From assembly GCF_041146395.1 (NCBI RefSeq), contig NC_090989.1:252144843-252208842 (forward strand): a DNA stretch of 64,000 bases. Reading direction: 5' to 3'. Position 1 is the stretch's first letter. Each line of letters opens with the position of its first letter. The notes under the pieces were generated by a model that searched no databases, had not been told where the DNA came from, and worked only from the letters and a program-made list of their open reading frames with translations. This stretch comes from Eulemur rufifrons. Its lineage: Eukaryota; Chordata; Mammalia; Primates; Lemuridae. Both the position numbers and the translations under genes were made by a program. This document shows positions 23,920-36,837 of the stretch, in pieces.

Positions 23920-25989
23920 GTAGGTGATAGCTGCCTTGAGGAGCTCACATGGCTTGCTCAGTAGCTGCCCTGTAGTATTGCTGAATAAAAGTGCTTTTCA
24001 TTTGTTTCTCTGTAGCTGGGTATGGTGGTAGTCAAGACACTCAGGCTCAATTATGCATTGCTTCCTTTGATTTTTGGTGTAATATTTTAGAGATCTCTGA
24101 AGAACACTTGGGTTCTTTGCAGTTGGTGAGCTGCAGTGTACCGGGACTTCTTGAGCCTGTAGAGCATGGCTCTTTAGTTGACGCCGTACATGGCAGCCTC
24201 TGAGTCTGGAACTGACCTGAGCCAAGTTATTTCATTCTATAGAGCTGCTTTTGGTGCTTTGGCTGACTTCCTAGCCTATTAATGTTTTAACCTTTTTGGT
24301 GAACATTTTATTATACTCTGGCTAAGAAAACCAGGACAGAGATAAGAAAGAATTGATCTCGAAGCCAGATTTAACCTACCCCTCTGCCTCCTCAGAGCCT
24401 AGCAGTGTGTCTGGCAATTGGTATCCAAAGGAAGAAAAATTTAAAATATGTCTGTTTGACTTTCTTATAATGAAGCTTAATACAGAGTCTGAGTGTTATT
24501 GAGCTAAATTGGTTAGGGTAACTGACAGGTTGGAGCAGAGGAGGGTTTCTCAGACTTGGCACTATTGACATTTTGGGCCAGATAATTGTGGGGAGCTGTT
24601 ATATGTATAATAGGATGTTTAGTAGCAGCACTGGCCTCTACACACTAGATGCTAGTAGCAACCCCCAGCTGTGACAACCAAAACTCTCTCCTGACAGATT
24701 TCCCCTGGCAGGGGTGGGAAATTGCCCTCAGTTGAAAACCACTGCAGTAGAGTGATAAGGGCTGAGTGTGACTTAGATTCTGATTCTAAGTTCTAATAAT
24801 AAAACCTCTCATTAAAAGACCAGAACAGTGAATGCTGATTACATGGTAAAAATTAGGGAATGGTTGGTGCTTCTACTCCACCATTGGATTAATGGATAAG
24901 TCCACGTACCTTTCTGAAGTGACAAACTTATTTTCTTTTCTCCTTCTTTTTTTGGATTCTAGTTATCTCTGGTGGCTCATCTAAATTAATAGGCAAGACA
25001 TCCAGGAGCCTGAGCTGTGGACCAGCTTTCTCACTGGGTTGATGACCCACTGAAAGACTGGCTGTGGCTGTCTGTGGCCCTTACACTTGGCAGTCCTCTT
25101 GTCAGGGCAGAGCTCTTGGTACCGAAGCAGAAGTGCCCAACATGAGTACTTGTCCTTCTCTACCAGTTGTGTTTTCTCAGGTCCTAGCTGTGCGAGTAAA
25201 GCCCAATTCTACCTTGGCCAGAGGTGCCCACAAATGTTTTAGGACAATTGACCCAGATGGCATCAGAGCCTACCATATTATTTTACATGTCTAAATGGTG
25301 GACAATTATCTGCTGCATTGGTTGTAGGCCCTAAAGGGGGGAAGGAGAAACATTATTACCAAGAATAACCACTATTCCAGTTAAGAACCTGGATGATGAC
25401 TTGTTCTAATACAGGGTAATGTTTCTATCTCAAAGGTACTTTGTTATATTTATTGTGTATTTCACTGAAGGTGTTCCTAAGGCAGCCCAAGGAACAAGAT
25501 CTTGGCAGGAAAAAGGCTTTGAAAATACTTAATGGTGCAGGAAGGGTTTGCAAGAACAAAATTCTACCCTAAGGTGCTATGCAGAACCCCCAGGGGAGCT
25601 GGTGGTCTTGAGAGGTACAGTGAGAGGGGTGAAAAGGCTTATTCCACACCTCTCTGCATAATTTCTACGCTAGACATTGTTTCAGGACCCCTGCCATGCC
25701 TTCTAGTGTACTGATCCCAGACTGTCCCAGTGAGCTGCCTCATTGGGTAAATGAAAAAAAGAAGGAACAGAGGGAACAGATGAACAGCTAAAAGGAGTTA
25801 TCATTTTAGAGAGAAATTGTTTTCACATTGGGTATTCAGTACTATGCTGTTTTAGTGGCCTGAGTCACTAAACAAGTGTGGCCATGAGTATAAATCATTT
25901 TATTTTAGATATTTGGCAGTCTTGCCTTGAGCACTGTCACCTTGTGGCCTTGGTTATTTTTAAGAAACCTTCTCTTTTTTTGTTAGAAG
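23920..25989 (+). other. UNC13B: UNC13B intron
   Basis: A 2.1-kb intron between two recognised exons. It contains one MER20 element (24541-24747). Apart from that I see no exon or regulatory element. It ends in a tandem acceptor TTAGAAG. Confidence 0.85.
24541..24747 (+). mobile_element. MER20 (hAT-Charlie) transposon
   Basis: The blocks 'GGCACTATTGACATTTTGGG', 'AGGATGTTTAGTAGCA', 'CTGGCCTCTACACACTAGAT' and 'GTTGAAAACCACTGCAG' follow the MER20 consensus in order over its full length of about 200 bases. Confidence 0.85.
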
Positions 25990-26080
25990 TTTTCCTGAGG
26001 AGAATGCCTCTTCGCCGTGTACCCAAGCCAGAGCACACTGGATCCGAGCAGTTACCAAGGTTCGACTCCAGTTGCAGGAG
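25990..26080 (+). CDS. UNC13B: UNC13B exon: calmodulin-binding helix
   Basis: The exon encodes [31 protein letters not shown]. Munc13 proteins bind Ca2+/calmodulin through an amphipathic helix anchored on a Trp, required for short-term plasticity; here that Trp codon is 26039-26041. Basic residues (R, H, R, K, R) and hydrophobics alternate as expected. The acceptor is a tandem TTAG-AAG: the distal AG (25988-25989) gives Ser-Phe-Pro as in the human protein, while the proximal one (25985-25986) would add an Arg. The donor is CAGGAG|GTAGGA at 26080/26081. The exon starts in phase 2 and ends in phase 0. The next ubMunc13-2 exon is not found in this window. Confidence 0.95.
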
Positions 26081-26704
26081 GTAGGAAATCTGTTCTAGTA
26101 CTGGTTGGGACAGTTTTTTCTTTGATATTGGGAGACATATGGTGCTGGAGAAGCAGTCAGTGATTAGTCATCTTCTTACAGTATGATTCTGGGAATGCAT
26201 GACAAGCCAGAGCTTTAAGAGATGGGAGGTGGCCTTGGTTTTCTTTTATGCTGATTAATGGAAATCAAATGGTGGGTTGAAAGCCTGAAGGTAAAGATAG
26301 ATGCTTATTTTCAAGTAGTACTGTCTCTGAAGCCATTTTAGTTTAAGCTTAGTGCAAGAGACTATTTCAAGGCCTCCTTAGATTGGTTGTTGTCTCCCTT
26401 ACCTAGCCAGTTCAAGTATGACTGGTTGATCTCTATGGGGCTAGAGTTTACAAAAATTTCTTTGGGATTCCCTAGTTTAAGGCCCAAAGCATGAACACAT
26501 TAAGATCTGAAACAATGTGAAAAAAGAAAACACAAAAGTATTTTTCATTTTCAATGTTAGAAGTTTGAAATATCTTTATCTGTGTATTAGTAGGTAGTCA
26601 GTCTTCAGGCAGAAGGTACATTTTTCAATGATGACAATTTCTGCTAGCAGTATAATACCTGGCAGATATTAAAAATTCAAGCATGCTTACATGTGTGAAC
26701 ACAC

Positions 26705-27640
26705 TTTAAAACATAATTTATTTTGAAGTAATTTCAAACTTAAGGAAAAGTTGCAAAAACAGTAATATAAAGAACTACCATATTCCCTTACCCAGATGCT
26801 ACAATTGTTGATATTTCACATTTGCTTTGTCACCCTCTCTCCCTTATAATCAGTCTTTCTGATCCATTTGAGAGAAAGTTGAAGACATGGTATTCCTGTC
26901 ACTCCTAAATACTCCTGTTTGTATTTCCCTAAAAAACAAGGCTACTCTCCTATAAGTTACAATATAACTATCCAAATACAGAAAACAACAACAAACAACA
27001 CTACCTTCAAGACCTCAAGTGTATTTGGCTTAATTGTCCCTACAATGTCTCTTTTTCATTTGTAATCCTGGATCCAATTCAGGATGACATGTTACATTAG
27101 TAGTCATCTCGTTACATTAGTAGTCATCTCGCTTTAGCCTCCTTCAGTCTGGAACAATTCCTGGACAATTTTAAATGATATAGGCCTTTCATCTTGTAGT
27201 ATGTTCTTTAATTCAGGTCCATTCAGTGTTTCCTTGTGTCCATACTCAGGCCATGCTTTCTTGGCAGAAATTACACAAAAACGATGCTGTGCTTTTTTCA
27301 GTGCATCACATCAGAAAGTACATGATGTCACCCTTTCCTACCACTAGGAAAGGTTGTTAAGTCACTTGGTTAAATCTGTATTGGCCAGGTTTCTCCACTC
27401 CACCATTTTCCCCTTTGTAATCGTTAAGTGCTTTATGGTGCAATACTGAGACCATGCTGATATCTTGTTACTCATCAAATATCTACCTGCCAGTTAAGTA
27501 TCCACTGAAGACTTCTCTCTGAATCTACCACAACTGATAACTTTCTGTTTCCGCTATCCTTTCTACATTAATTAGTTGACATTCTAGTGTAAAGTAGAGA
27601 TTTGCCTTTTCCCCCGTTGATTTATTTATGTCAGTATAGA
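26705..27640 (+). repeat. Old L1 3'-UTR fragment, second copy
   Basis: It follows the same LINE region as 9310-10720: 'AAGTAATTTCAAACTTAAGG', 'CATTTGAGAGAAAGTTG', 'GATCCAATTCAGGATGACAT', 'CCAGGTTTCTCCACTCCACC', 'AGTTGACATTCTAGTGTAA'. It is not interrupted but contains a 20-bp tandem duplication at 27091-27130. Confidence 0.7.
27091..27130. repeat. Exact 20-bp tandem duplication
   Basis: GTTACATTAGTAGTCATCTC occurs twice back to back inside the old LINE fragment. The two copies are identical, so the duplication is much younger than the LINE. Confidence 0.95.
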
Positions 27641-27771
27641 CTTCCTAATTTCTTACATGAGTTGTAATCCATTACTGTCATTTATTTTGATACTCAAATT
27701 GTTCTAACTTCATACAAGCACCGTTAGTTTGACCATTTGGGGAGAAGATAATGGGTTTTGGGGGGGTTTTT

Positions 27772-28027
27772 TGGTTTGTTTTTTGAGACAGGATCTCACT
27801 GTTGCCCAGGCTATAGTGCAGTGGCATGATCAATAGCTCACTGCAACCTCAAACTCCTAGGCTCAAGCGATCCTCCTGCCTCAGTGTCCTGAGTAGCTGG
27901 AACTACAGTTGTGCACCATGATGCCCAGCTAGTTTTTCTATTTTTTTGTAGAGACAGAGTCTCATTTTTGCTCAAGCTGGTCTTGAACTCCTGGCCTTCC
28001 AAAGTGCTACGATTACAGGCTTGAGCC
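27772..28027 (-). repeat. Alu, internally deleted
   Basis: Reverse Alu from GAGACAGGATCTCACTGTTG to GTGCTACGATTACAGGCTTG. The segment between 'CTGGCCTTCC' and 'AAAGTGCTAC' lacks the usual bases, so it is shortened. Confidence 0.85.
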
Positions 28028-29339
28028 AATAATGTTTTAATAATTATTAAAAAGGTGCCTGCTTTAGAGAAAGTATTTTGAACACAAATGTTTGAAAAAT
28101 GTTTCCATTTGTATGGGTGTGTGTTCTTTTATCAGAAACAGCAAGTGTTATTGATAAAAACTCATAACTGAATGCTAACATCTTATAAAGAGACTATTAG
28201 CATATTAAAAATCTTTCTAATGAAGAATTTCAGTGAGTTTTGAACTTATTTGTTAAAAATATAAAAATATTTCTGAGTATTTTGCAAGAACAACTGACAT
28301 CAGAGAAGATGAAAAATTACTAGCCAAAGTTCAACAGAATCTGTGAATAACAGACACGTAGGAACCAATTGCAGTTCCTTCATTGATTGATGTATCAGGA
28401 TCTTTTTCAGATATGGTAGCTGTGAAAACCATGTATTAGAATAATTGAATGTGGAATCAGACCTTCAAGTCATTCTATAACAGAATACTAAAATAAGATT
28501 TAGAAAATAATTAGGCATATTATATCAGATTGCTTTCACTAAAAAAATTTACTACTGCTAATATTTTTAGTCACAGCAAAATTTTTGATTAATAAACTTT
28601 CTAAAATTTTTTAATGCCTTTCACATTTTAATTTTGTAATATAATTAATATATTAATACCATTGTAAGTGTGTATAAATTTTTAAATGAATAAATATATA
28701 TTGAGAGGTGTATGCTAAAAACAAATTTCTATTGATCAGGCTGCTTACAAATGTTGGGAGTCTTGATCTACACTGACATGAAGTAAACGTTTGAAGTGAA
28801 CATTTATGGAGTCAGTTTCATAATACTTATTAAGTTTTCATTTCTACTTTTTCAGATGTAAGGGTCTTGTAATTCTTACTGTAGAGGAAAGTATAAAATA
28901 ACTAACCTTCTCCATGTAAAAGGAGAGCTCTGAATGAGACAAATAAGAATATAATGGAGCAGACACAGTTTAAATTATGTTTTTCTTTTTAAGCAGTAAT
29001 TCAGAGTCTCTTAAAAAGAATAGCTGAAAACAGTTGCCAAAGCTTGGAATGAGAGAGAAAGGCATGGCTTATCTAGGAGTAACTAAGAACCATTGCTACT
29101 TAAGAGAACAAAACTAAAGATATTCTTAACAGATAAAGTAATTGGCAGCTGGTTAGAAGTGGCCAAGAAGAGAAAGATAAGCCAGAGTTTAAAGAGGGTA
29201 GTGCACCATTTATACTTAAGATGAGATTTGCTGACAGATTAGTTTAGGTTATAAGAGAAAAAGAAGTTAAGTGCAGCATCAAGGATTCCCCCCAACCCCC
29301 AGTAATTGGAAGTTCGGCCTTGTCACCCCTTCACCCTAT

Positions 29340-30430
29340 TCCCAAGATAATCTTTCTCATTAGTTTCTTATTTATAATTCTAGAAATTTTTAATGCAAGT
29401 ACAAGCAAATATGAATATATATTCTGACTCTCCCTTACCTGTTTTTATACACACTGAGAATATTTTGATTTTTTACTTGGAGATCCTTCTATATCAAATC
29501 TAAGAGAATTCTTCATTTTTTATAGCTACATGGTATTCTGTGAACAAATGTACTGCAAATATTTAACTAGTCCTCTGATGTTCATTTGGTTGTTTCCTTC
29601 TCAGTCTAACCATGTTGCAAATGAGTGACCTTGTACATATGTCATTTTATGCATTTATAATTTTGATAAATATTGCCAAATCACCCTCCATTTGTCAGTG
29701 GCTTGAAATAACAAAGATTTGTTTCTTGCCCGTGTTGCGTGTCCTGCCACATGTCAAGGAATTCTGCATTAAGTTGTTTTCTCTCTATAATCTAGGCTGA
29801 TGGAGCAACCCTTGCTAGTTACAATGGGAAAGGGAAAGAAAAGATAACAAGTGAAAGAGAACATACAAATTGCACTCTGGCTTTTAAAAATTCTGCCCAG
29901 AAGTTACATACATCACTTTTGCTCATGTTTCCCTGGCTAAATCAAATCATATAACCATACCCAACTTAAATAGGAGCAGTATGTATATATATCTCAAAAG
30001 ATCCAGAGAGAGATATTTGTCAATGGCTTTAATGACTACCTCAAAAAGTATATGCCTTCCATAGGGAGTGTACCAGTTTATACTCCTAGCATGAGAGTGC
30101 TTTTTTCTTTCCTACCCACCAATAGAATGACATGTCAAACTTTTGTACTTTCGCTGGTCTGCTAGGCAATAGTGTCTTCATAGTTTAAGTTTGCATTTCT
30201 TAGTAAAGTTGAGCATATTTTCATATACTGTATGTAAAGGTTATTAGTAATTATTTTTCTGTGAACTGTCTATTCATAAGTTTTACCCATTTTCTACTGA
30301 GCTGTCGGTGTTTTTCTTACTAATTCCCAAGGGCTTTTTATGTTTTAGGGAAATTCTCTTTGCCTGTGATATAAGTTGCCAATAGTTTTTCTCATTATAT
30401 CATTGTGAGAAAAATTTTTAAGCTTAATCA
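29340..30430 (+). repeat. L1 3'-UTR-type fragments
   Basis: Landmarks include 'TATAGCTACATGGTATTCTG', 'CATTTGGTTGTTTCCTTCTC' and 'TTCCCAAGGGCTTTTTATGT', in the order seen in L1M 3' ends. Part of the middle (about 29690-30000) is unrelated insertion or diverged sequence. Confidence 0.55.
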
Positions 30431-31027
30431 GCCACATTTTCCTAATCCAGAAAATGGGGAGACTAGTACCCTTCTCTTAGGCTTATAAATTATCTACAAA
30501 ATTAAATTAAAGCTATGATTTTAAAAAAAGAAATCAGAAAAAAAATACATTTCTGTGGCTCTATATCACCTTCATGATACAATAAAACCTTTACAATCTA
30601 GCTCATTGTTACTAAAATTGTGGTTCACGGACCAGCTGAGTCCAGGAACTGTTTGTTTCTAGTCTTTAATAAAATAAGTCTGAAATTAAAAGTTACCATT
30701 TAGAGGCAGTTTGAATTGCCATGACATCAAGCACATGGTCGATGGCCTCATCTCATTGAACAGGGTATAGACCACAAATAGTCTGTGACATATTGGGAAT
30801 AAAAAATCAGGTTCTTAACAAAAAATAGTTTGTAAAGCACTGATGTAGATGCTACATGCCTTTCTAGCTTTAACTCTTTGCTACCTTGTTTAGGAGACAT
30901 TTCTAGCTTACAGAATTATTTATTTTTCAGAAATCTGGACTTTGTATTTGCTATTTCCCATGCCTGAAATACTCTTTCTCTTAATTCACTTAGCCAACTT
31001 CTCATTTATATCTTTTAAAACCCAATC

Positions 31028-31363
31028 AGGGCCAGGCACGGTGGCTCACGCCTGTAATCCTAGCACTCTGGGAGGCCGAGGCGGGTGGATCGCTCGAGGT
31101 CAGGAGTTCGAGACCAGCCTGAGCAAGAGTGAGACCCCGTCTCTACTAAAAATAGAAAGAAATTATATGGACAACTAAAATATATATATACAAAAAATTA
31201 GCCGGGCATGGTGGCGCATGCCTGTAGTCCCAGCTACTCGGGAGGTTGAGGCAGTAGGATCACTTAAGCCCAGGAGTTTGAGGTTGCTGTGAGCCAGACT
31301 GACACCACGGCACTCACTCTAGCCCGGGCAACAGAGTGAGACTCTATCTCAAAAAAAAAAAAA
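31028..31363 (+). repeat. Alu, strepsirrhine type, with clear TSD
   Basis: Full-length dimer from GGCCAGGCACGGTGGCTCAC to an A tail ending near 31363. An extra AT-rich block (TTATATGGACAACTAAAATA) lies between the monomers. The flanking direct repeat AAAACCCAATCAG is present on both sides, so this is a relatively recent, target-primed insertion. Confidence 0.95.
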
Positions 31364-31734
31364 AACCCAATCAGGTATCAGTTTTGGGGGAAAGTTTCCA
31401 GACTCTATGCATAGTTTTTCTATTTTGACATTCACCATGATGTAATGGAGTTACTTGTTTACTGATGTGTCTGTCTTTTCTGTGTACTTGTAAAATTCTT
31501 TAATGCCAAGACTGTGCTTTTCAAGGCTGGTATTCTAGAGGCCAGTGCAGAACCTGGCAAAGAGTGTTTGGCCAACCTTTTATGGATGCCTAACCAGCCA
31601 GAAATTCCCATCAGCCTGTACAGTCTTCATGTGCTTCTTTATCTTCTAGTTAATTCTATTTTTATTTTTCCCAAGGCCCAGAATGTAAAACCAATAACAG
31701 CAAAATATTAACTATTACATTAGCTGTTTTCTTA

Positions 31735-32260
31735 TATAATTTTTATATACATGAACATAAATTTACTGAATTTGGATCATAATATATGTGGATTTTATTT
31801 TCTCCCTTAGTTTATGTGGTCTTATTCTGGGTTATTAAATATTTTTAAAACATGATTTAATGATTAATAGATTAATAATATTCCATCATGCAGATGTTAA
31901 CTGTATAATAATGATTCGTCTTATTTTTTTAGTATTAAAATAATGCTATGAGCATCATTATGCATAAACTTATTTTCATTTCTATATTTCTTTAGTTTTC
32001 TCAAAACAGATTCAAATAAATTACTGAATTGAAGGGTTTATTCTTTTTAAAGACTTCTGACAAATTTCTAGATTTATTTTCAGAAAAGTTTTTCCAATTT
32101 GTACTTCTACTATTGGAATATGCTGTATCAACATTGAGTATTACCATTTTAGAAAATATTTGCCAATTTGACAGAAGAATGTTTTAATTTGCATTTCTTT
32201 GTGATTTGAATAGTTCCTATAAGTTTATAGGTCATTTATACTTCTTTAGCAGATATTTCA
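31735..32260 (+). repeat. L1 3'-UTR-type fragment, diverged
   Basis: The pattern 'AATAATGCTATGAGCATCAT', 'ACTTCTGACAAATTTC', 'TTTTAATTTGCATTTCTTTG' matches the general L1M 3'-end series. It is AT-rich and diverged, and the family is uncertain. Confidence 0.5.
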
Positions 32261-33274
32261 CTAAATAGACTTTGAGAAACTATCAGAGGTTCCTAGCTAT
32301 ACCTATGCTATTCCTATAATATTATCAGCCACTTGAGGGAAGAGATCATATAGAGTCATCTGTATGTCTCCTCTGGGCTGGCTGAGTACCTGGCCATATA
32401 TACTTAATAAATGTTTCTGATGACATTGCTAATGCTGATGAGGCAGTAATGTTGGTAGTGTGGGTGGGAATGGGTATGAATCTGTACCTTATTTGGCTTA
32501 ACTGCAGAAAAATCTGGGGGAGGAGGTGAGACTTTTAGCTCTAGAAACGGAGACTGCGGTGGCAGCAGGTGGGCGGGTGTTCCAGGTGGAAGGGACAGTA
32601 CAGGAGAAGGCATGGAGACAGGCCATAAGGAGGGTTTGGCAGGAGCTCTTGGTTTGCTCTTGGGTTGTTGAAGAGAGCTGAAGGAGGAGAGTCCTGGTAA
32701 GCAGGGATAGAACCAAGCAAATACATTAGAAGGCCTGTGTTTAAATGGAGCAGTCACAAGAGATGCAGGATTATAGCTGGTCAGCCTGAAAGATTTTCTC
32801 AGGAATGGTCACTAAGACAAGAGGACAAACCAGTGCTGTGACTCCCTTCCAAGGGAAGAGACTTCCTTCTTGTCCTTTAATTAAAGCCCTAAAAAACAGG
32901 TTCCTTGGGGAAAAACGACAAGGCTCAGGAGAGGGCCCCACCTCTTAGACTTGGTTGCACCAGGAAAGCACTCTTTGCGTAATCTTGACTCCAGGATTTT
33001 CTCTGATCAGGGCTGCCTGTCTTAACTTCTACCACTTCAACTCTTTGCCCTCTTGGAGACCACCAGTTTCTGATCCCTCCTTTTTCCCCACAAGCTTTCA
33101 TCCCTCTACCTAACTATTGCTATTCTAATACTTAAAAAAAAAGAATCTTTTGAATAAGTAATAAATGTAAAAATATAAAATTAAACAAAAAGATTATGTA
33201 TAATACAAAGATTCCCTACTTCAGATTCTCTGCCTCCAAACCCCTTCCCCCAACTCACTGATACCTGTGGTTCT

Positions 33275-33620
33275 TTTTTTTGTGTGTGTGTGTGTGTGTG
33301 TGTGTGACAGAGTCTCGCTCTGTTGTCTGGGCTAGAGTGCTGTGGCATCAGCCTAGTTCACAGCAACCTCACACTCCTGGGCTCAAGCAATCCTACTGCC
33401 TCAGCATCCCGAGTAGCTGGGACTACAGGCATATACCACCATGCCCAGCTAATCTTTTCCATATATTTTTAGTTGTCTGGCTAATTTCTTTCTATTTTTT
33501 TTAGTAGAGACAGGGTCTTGCTCTTGCTCAGGCTGGTCTCAAACTCCTAACCTCGAGCGATCCTCCTGCCTTGGCCTCCCAGAGTGCTAGGATTACAGGT
33601 GTGAGCCACCATGCCCAGCC
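33275..33620 (-). repeat. Alu, strepsirrhine type, with (TG)n in tail
   Basis: Reverse Alu with a poly-T/(TG)12 head (33279-33306), then CAGAGTCTCGCTCTGTTGTC to GTGTGAGCCACCATGCCCAG. It has the extra block TTTTTAGTTGTCTGGCTAAT. The direct repeat TACCTGTG flanks it. It lies inside L1-derived sequence that continues after it. Confidence 0.9.
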
Positions 33621-33639
33621 CAGTACCTGTGTCTTGTAA

Positions 33640-33960
33640 CTCAGTCCAGAGATAATCCCTGCATTTGCAAGCATGTGTGTGCACCAAAGCTTGTATGGGT
33701 ATATTACATACACTGTCCTTTACCTTGCTTTTTTCATTTATCGCTATATCTTGGAGATTTTTTTCCTTATTAGTATAAATAGAGCTACCACTCTATTAAT
33801 AACTACATAGTTTTTCTGTTAGTATAAATAGAGCTATTGTTTTTTAAATAGCTACAAAGTATTTCTTTCTGTGGATGTATTATAATTTATGTACTCTGTC
33901 CCCTGTTGATGGATCTTTAGATTCTTTCTAATATTGTTGGAATACAAATTCTGTGCATAG
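33640..33960 (+). repeat. L1 3'-UTR-type fragment
   Basis: Landmarks are 'TTGCTTTTTTCATTTATCGC', 'GGATGTATTATAATTTATGT' and 'CCCCTGTTGATGGATCTTTA'. The short unit 'TTAGTATAAATAGAGCTA' occurs twice (about 33770 and 33819), a small local duplication. Confidence 0.6.
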
Positions 33961-34309
33961 CCTGAATACTTCAAGATCTCTGCTATCCACAGTTTTTGCC
34001 ACCAGGAGTGGGGCTTGGTTTTCTCTGGCTCCCTTTGCCACTTGCGAGCCATTACTAGATCCTCACTTAACCCATTTCTATACCCACTTTCCTTGTTGCA
34101 ATTACATTACAACTTTCTCATAATTCCCCATTCGTTAATTGAAAACTTTATTATCTACATCACAGTTTTTGTTTTAATCTCAACTATTGCTATAATAATA
34201 ATTATTACCTTTATGATAACCTCATTTATTGAATTAACTACTGTGTCTCTTTACATGCATTACCCAATGAATTCCCAACAATAATTCTGTGAATTAGGCT
34301 TATGTTATT

Positions 34310-34440
34310 GGCCCATTTTATAGATTAAGAAACTGAGTGTTTAGAAAGATAGAAACTTGTCCAGGGTCACCCAGCTAGTAAGATTTAGAACCAGGATTCA
34401 AATCTAGATCTATTTAATTTCAGAGCCTATCTTTTAAACA
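34310..34440 (-). repeat. MIR SINE
   Basis: 'CATTTTATAGATTAAGAAAC', 'CTTGTCCAGGGTCACCCAGC' and 'AACCAGGATTCAAATC' are reverse-complement MIR landmarks. Confidence 0.75.
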
Positions 34441-35431
34441 CTTATTTCTGCCACTATAATCTTAGAACTCTGTTTTCCAAAGTGTGTTCCATAGGACTCC
34501 AATTTTTGGAGTTGTTAATAGGTATCATCATATGATAAAGGATTCCCTGGTCAAAGAAATTTGGGAAACAGTTCAATAGAGTGTAACACCAACAGATTGC
34601 CTTATCTTAGGTCTTTTCAGAAACTTGAATATTCTTAGGCTTACTCTAATTCTTTAAGAGTGGATAATATGTACAGCATTATTGCAAATCTATTTGACCA
34701 TGAAACTCTCTTTTGGAGAAGCATCCTACAGGACTAGTTTTCCAAGGAATACACTTGAGAAAAGTCTGTGTCAGAGATTTCGTTGTCATTTTATTAAAAC
34801 TATGTTTGTGAAGGTCATCAGTGAGCTCCTAGCTATCTAATTTAGTGGTTGCTTTTCAGTCTTTATCTTATTGGATCTCTCTGCAGTATTTGACACTCCT
34901 GAATATTCCCTCCTGTTTTGACATTTAAGAAACCATCCCCAGCTTTCCTCCTCTTTGATCTCTTCACTCTCCGTTTTCTGATTTCTCTCTTTGCTCATTT
35001 CATAAATGTTGGTCTTTATGGGGTTCCTCTTTTTGTATAGCTGTATACATTCTTCCTATGAAATCTGTTTCATTATGTCACCTACCACCTATATGTGGGC
35101 TGCTCTCTTAATCTAGCCCAGACTCTAGACCTATATTTCTAACTACTTCTTGGACACTTACTTGTCCCATCAGCATCTCCAATTCAAATTGTCCCAACCA
35201 AAGGCATCACTGCTCACTCTAAAACCTGTTTTATGTCTTGTATTTTGTTCCCATGCTCTGCAAATCAACCCTGAACCCAATAGATGTGATTAGGCTCTTG
35301 AGAGATAAAAGAAAGCAAAATAATTTCTTCTGTGATGTAGAATTAGGAACAGGAGTTTCACTTATCTTTAAAGAGAGAGAAGATGAGGTAGCTTTCCTGT
35401 TGTGCACATAAAAGGCACTCCATAAATATCT

Positions 35432-35773
35432 GTTGGCCGGGCGCGGTGGCTCATGCCTGTAATCCTAGCATTCTGGGAGGCCGAGGCGGGCGGATTGTTT
35501 GAGCTCAGGAGTTCAAGATCAGCCTGAGCAAGAGCAAGACCCCGTCTCTACTAAAAATAGAAAGAAATTATATGGACAGCTAAAGATATATATAGAAAAA
35601 ATTAGCCGGGCATGATGGCACATGCCTGTAGTCCCAGCTACTCGGGAGGCTGAGGCAGGAGGATCGCTTGAGCCCAGGAGTTTGAGGTTGCTGTGAGGTA
35701 GGCTGACGCCATGGCACTCTAGCCTGGGCAACAGAGTGACACTCTGTCTCCAAAAAAAAAAAAAAAAAAAAAT
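35432..35773 (+). repeat. Alu, strepsirrhine type
   Basis: Full-length dimer from GGCCGGGCGCGGTGGCTCAT to an A tail near 35773, with the AT-rich extra block between monomers. The direct repeat ATCTGTTG flanks it. It has a high CpG content for an Alu, which argues for youth. Confidence 0.95.
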
Positions 35774-36149
35774 CTGTTGACAAGATGAATGAAAAGCATG
35801 TAGAGTAGGGAAGCGTATCCTTTTGCATTCTGGGCAGTTAAATTGTGAAGAGGAATAAGGTCAGTTTTCCTGCCTAAAAAATCTCTAGAAAAGGACAGGT
35901 CATGGCTGTACTTGCCCATGCTCACTTTGGTTGAAAATTAAAAAAAAAAATTTCCAAATTTCATCTTTTACCAGCTATCCATAGTTCCTCCCTCTCCTCA
36001 TACAGAGCTTGCTTCCACTTCCTTTTGCTATTCTAAGTGAAATGGGGACAAAGATACCAGGCCTTGTACACTTTCAGCTTTCTCATCCAGTCTTGCTTTT
36101 ACACCACTTCCCCTCAGTGGCTTGAGAAAGAAGTCTTCCTTTTTTTTTT

Positions 36150-36837
36150 AATTAACAAATATTTTTTATTGAGATATAATTCACATAACATAAAATTCAC
36201 CAGTTTAAAGGGTATAACTAAGTGGTTTTTAGTATATTCACTAGGTTTTACAACCAATTCCACTACCTAATTCCAGAACATTTCCATCACCTCAAAAGGA
36301 AATCCCACCCCATTAAGCAGTTATTCCGTTAGCCACTACTAATTTACTTTCTGTTTCTATAGATTTTTCTAGTCTGGACATTTCATATAAATAGATTCCT
36401 ACCATGTGTGGCCTATTATGTCTGCCTTCTTTTACTTAGCATAATGTTTTTAAGATTCATCCATGTTATAGCATGTATCAGCAGCACTTTTTGGTTATTA
36501 TGAATAATGCAGCTATGACTATTCATGTATATGTTTTCATATAGACATAAATTTTTGTGTTTTTTGGGTATGCACCTAGGAGTGGAATTGCTGGGTTATA
36601 TGGTTACTTTGTTTAACACTTTGAGAGACTGCCAGACTGTTTTCTAAAGTGATTGTGCTATAATTTTACTTTCCCATCAACATTTTATACCCATCTTTGC
36701 CAACATTTACTGTCTTTTTTGTTATAGCCATCTTAGTGGTATGCCCGGGTATCTTGTAGTTTTGACTTGCATTTCCCTAGTGACTAATGATGTTGAGTAT
36801 CTTTTCATGTGCTTATTGGTCATTTTTATATCTCTGG
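36150..36837 (+). repeat. L1 3'-UTR-type fragment, left of a nested transposon
   Basis: 'TTTATTGAGATATAATTCAC', 'AAATTCACCAGTTTAAAGG', 'GGACATTTCATATAAATAGA' and 'TAGTGACTAATGATGTTGAG' follow the L1M 3'-end order. The consensus continues at 37154 after the inserted DNA element. Confidence 0.7.

Noticed and set aside
31020..31178. Open frame containing '[17 protein letters not shown]'
   Set aside because: This is the usual translation of an Alu element; the same peptide appears from the Alu at 3253-3435.
32404..32757. 117-codon Pro-rich open frame on the minus strand
   Set aside because: It overlaps L2-like sequence, has no recognised protein family, and shows no promoter or splice context.
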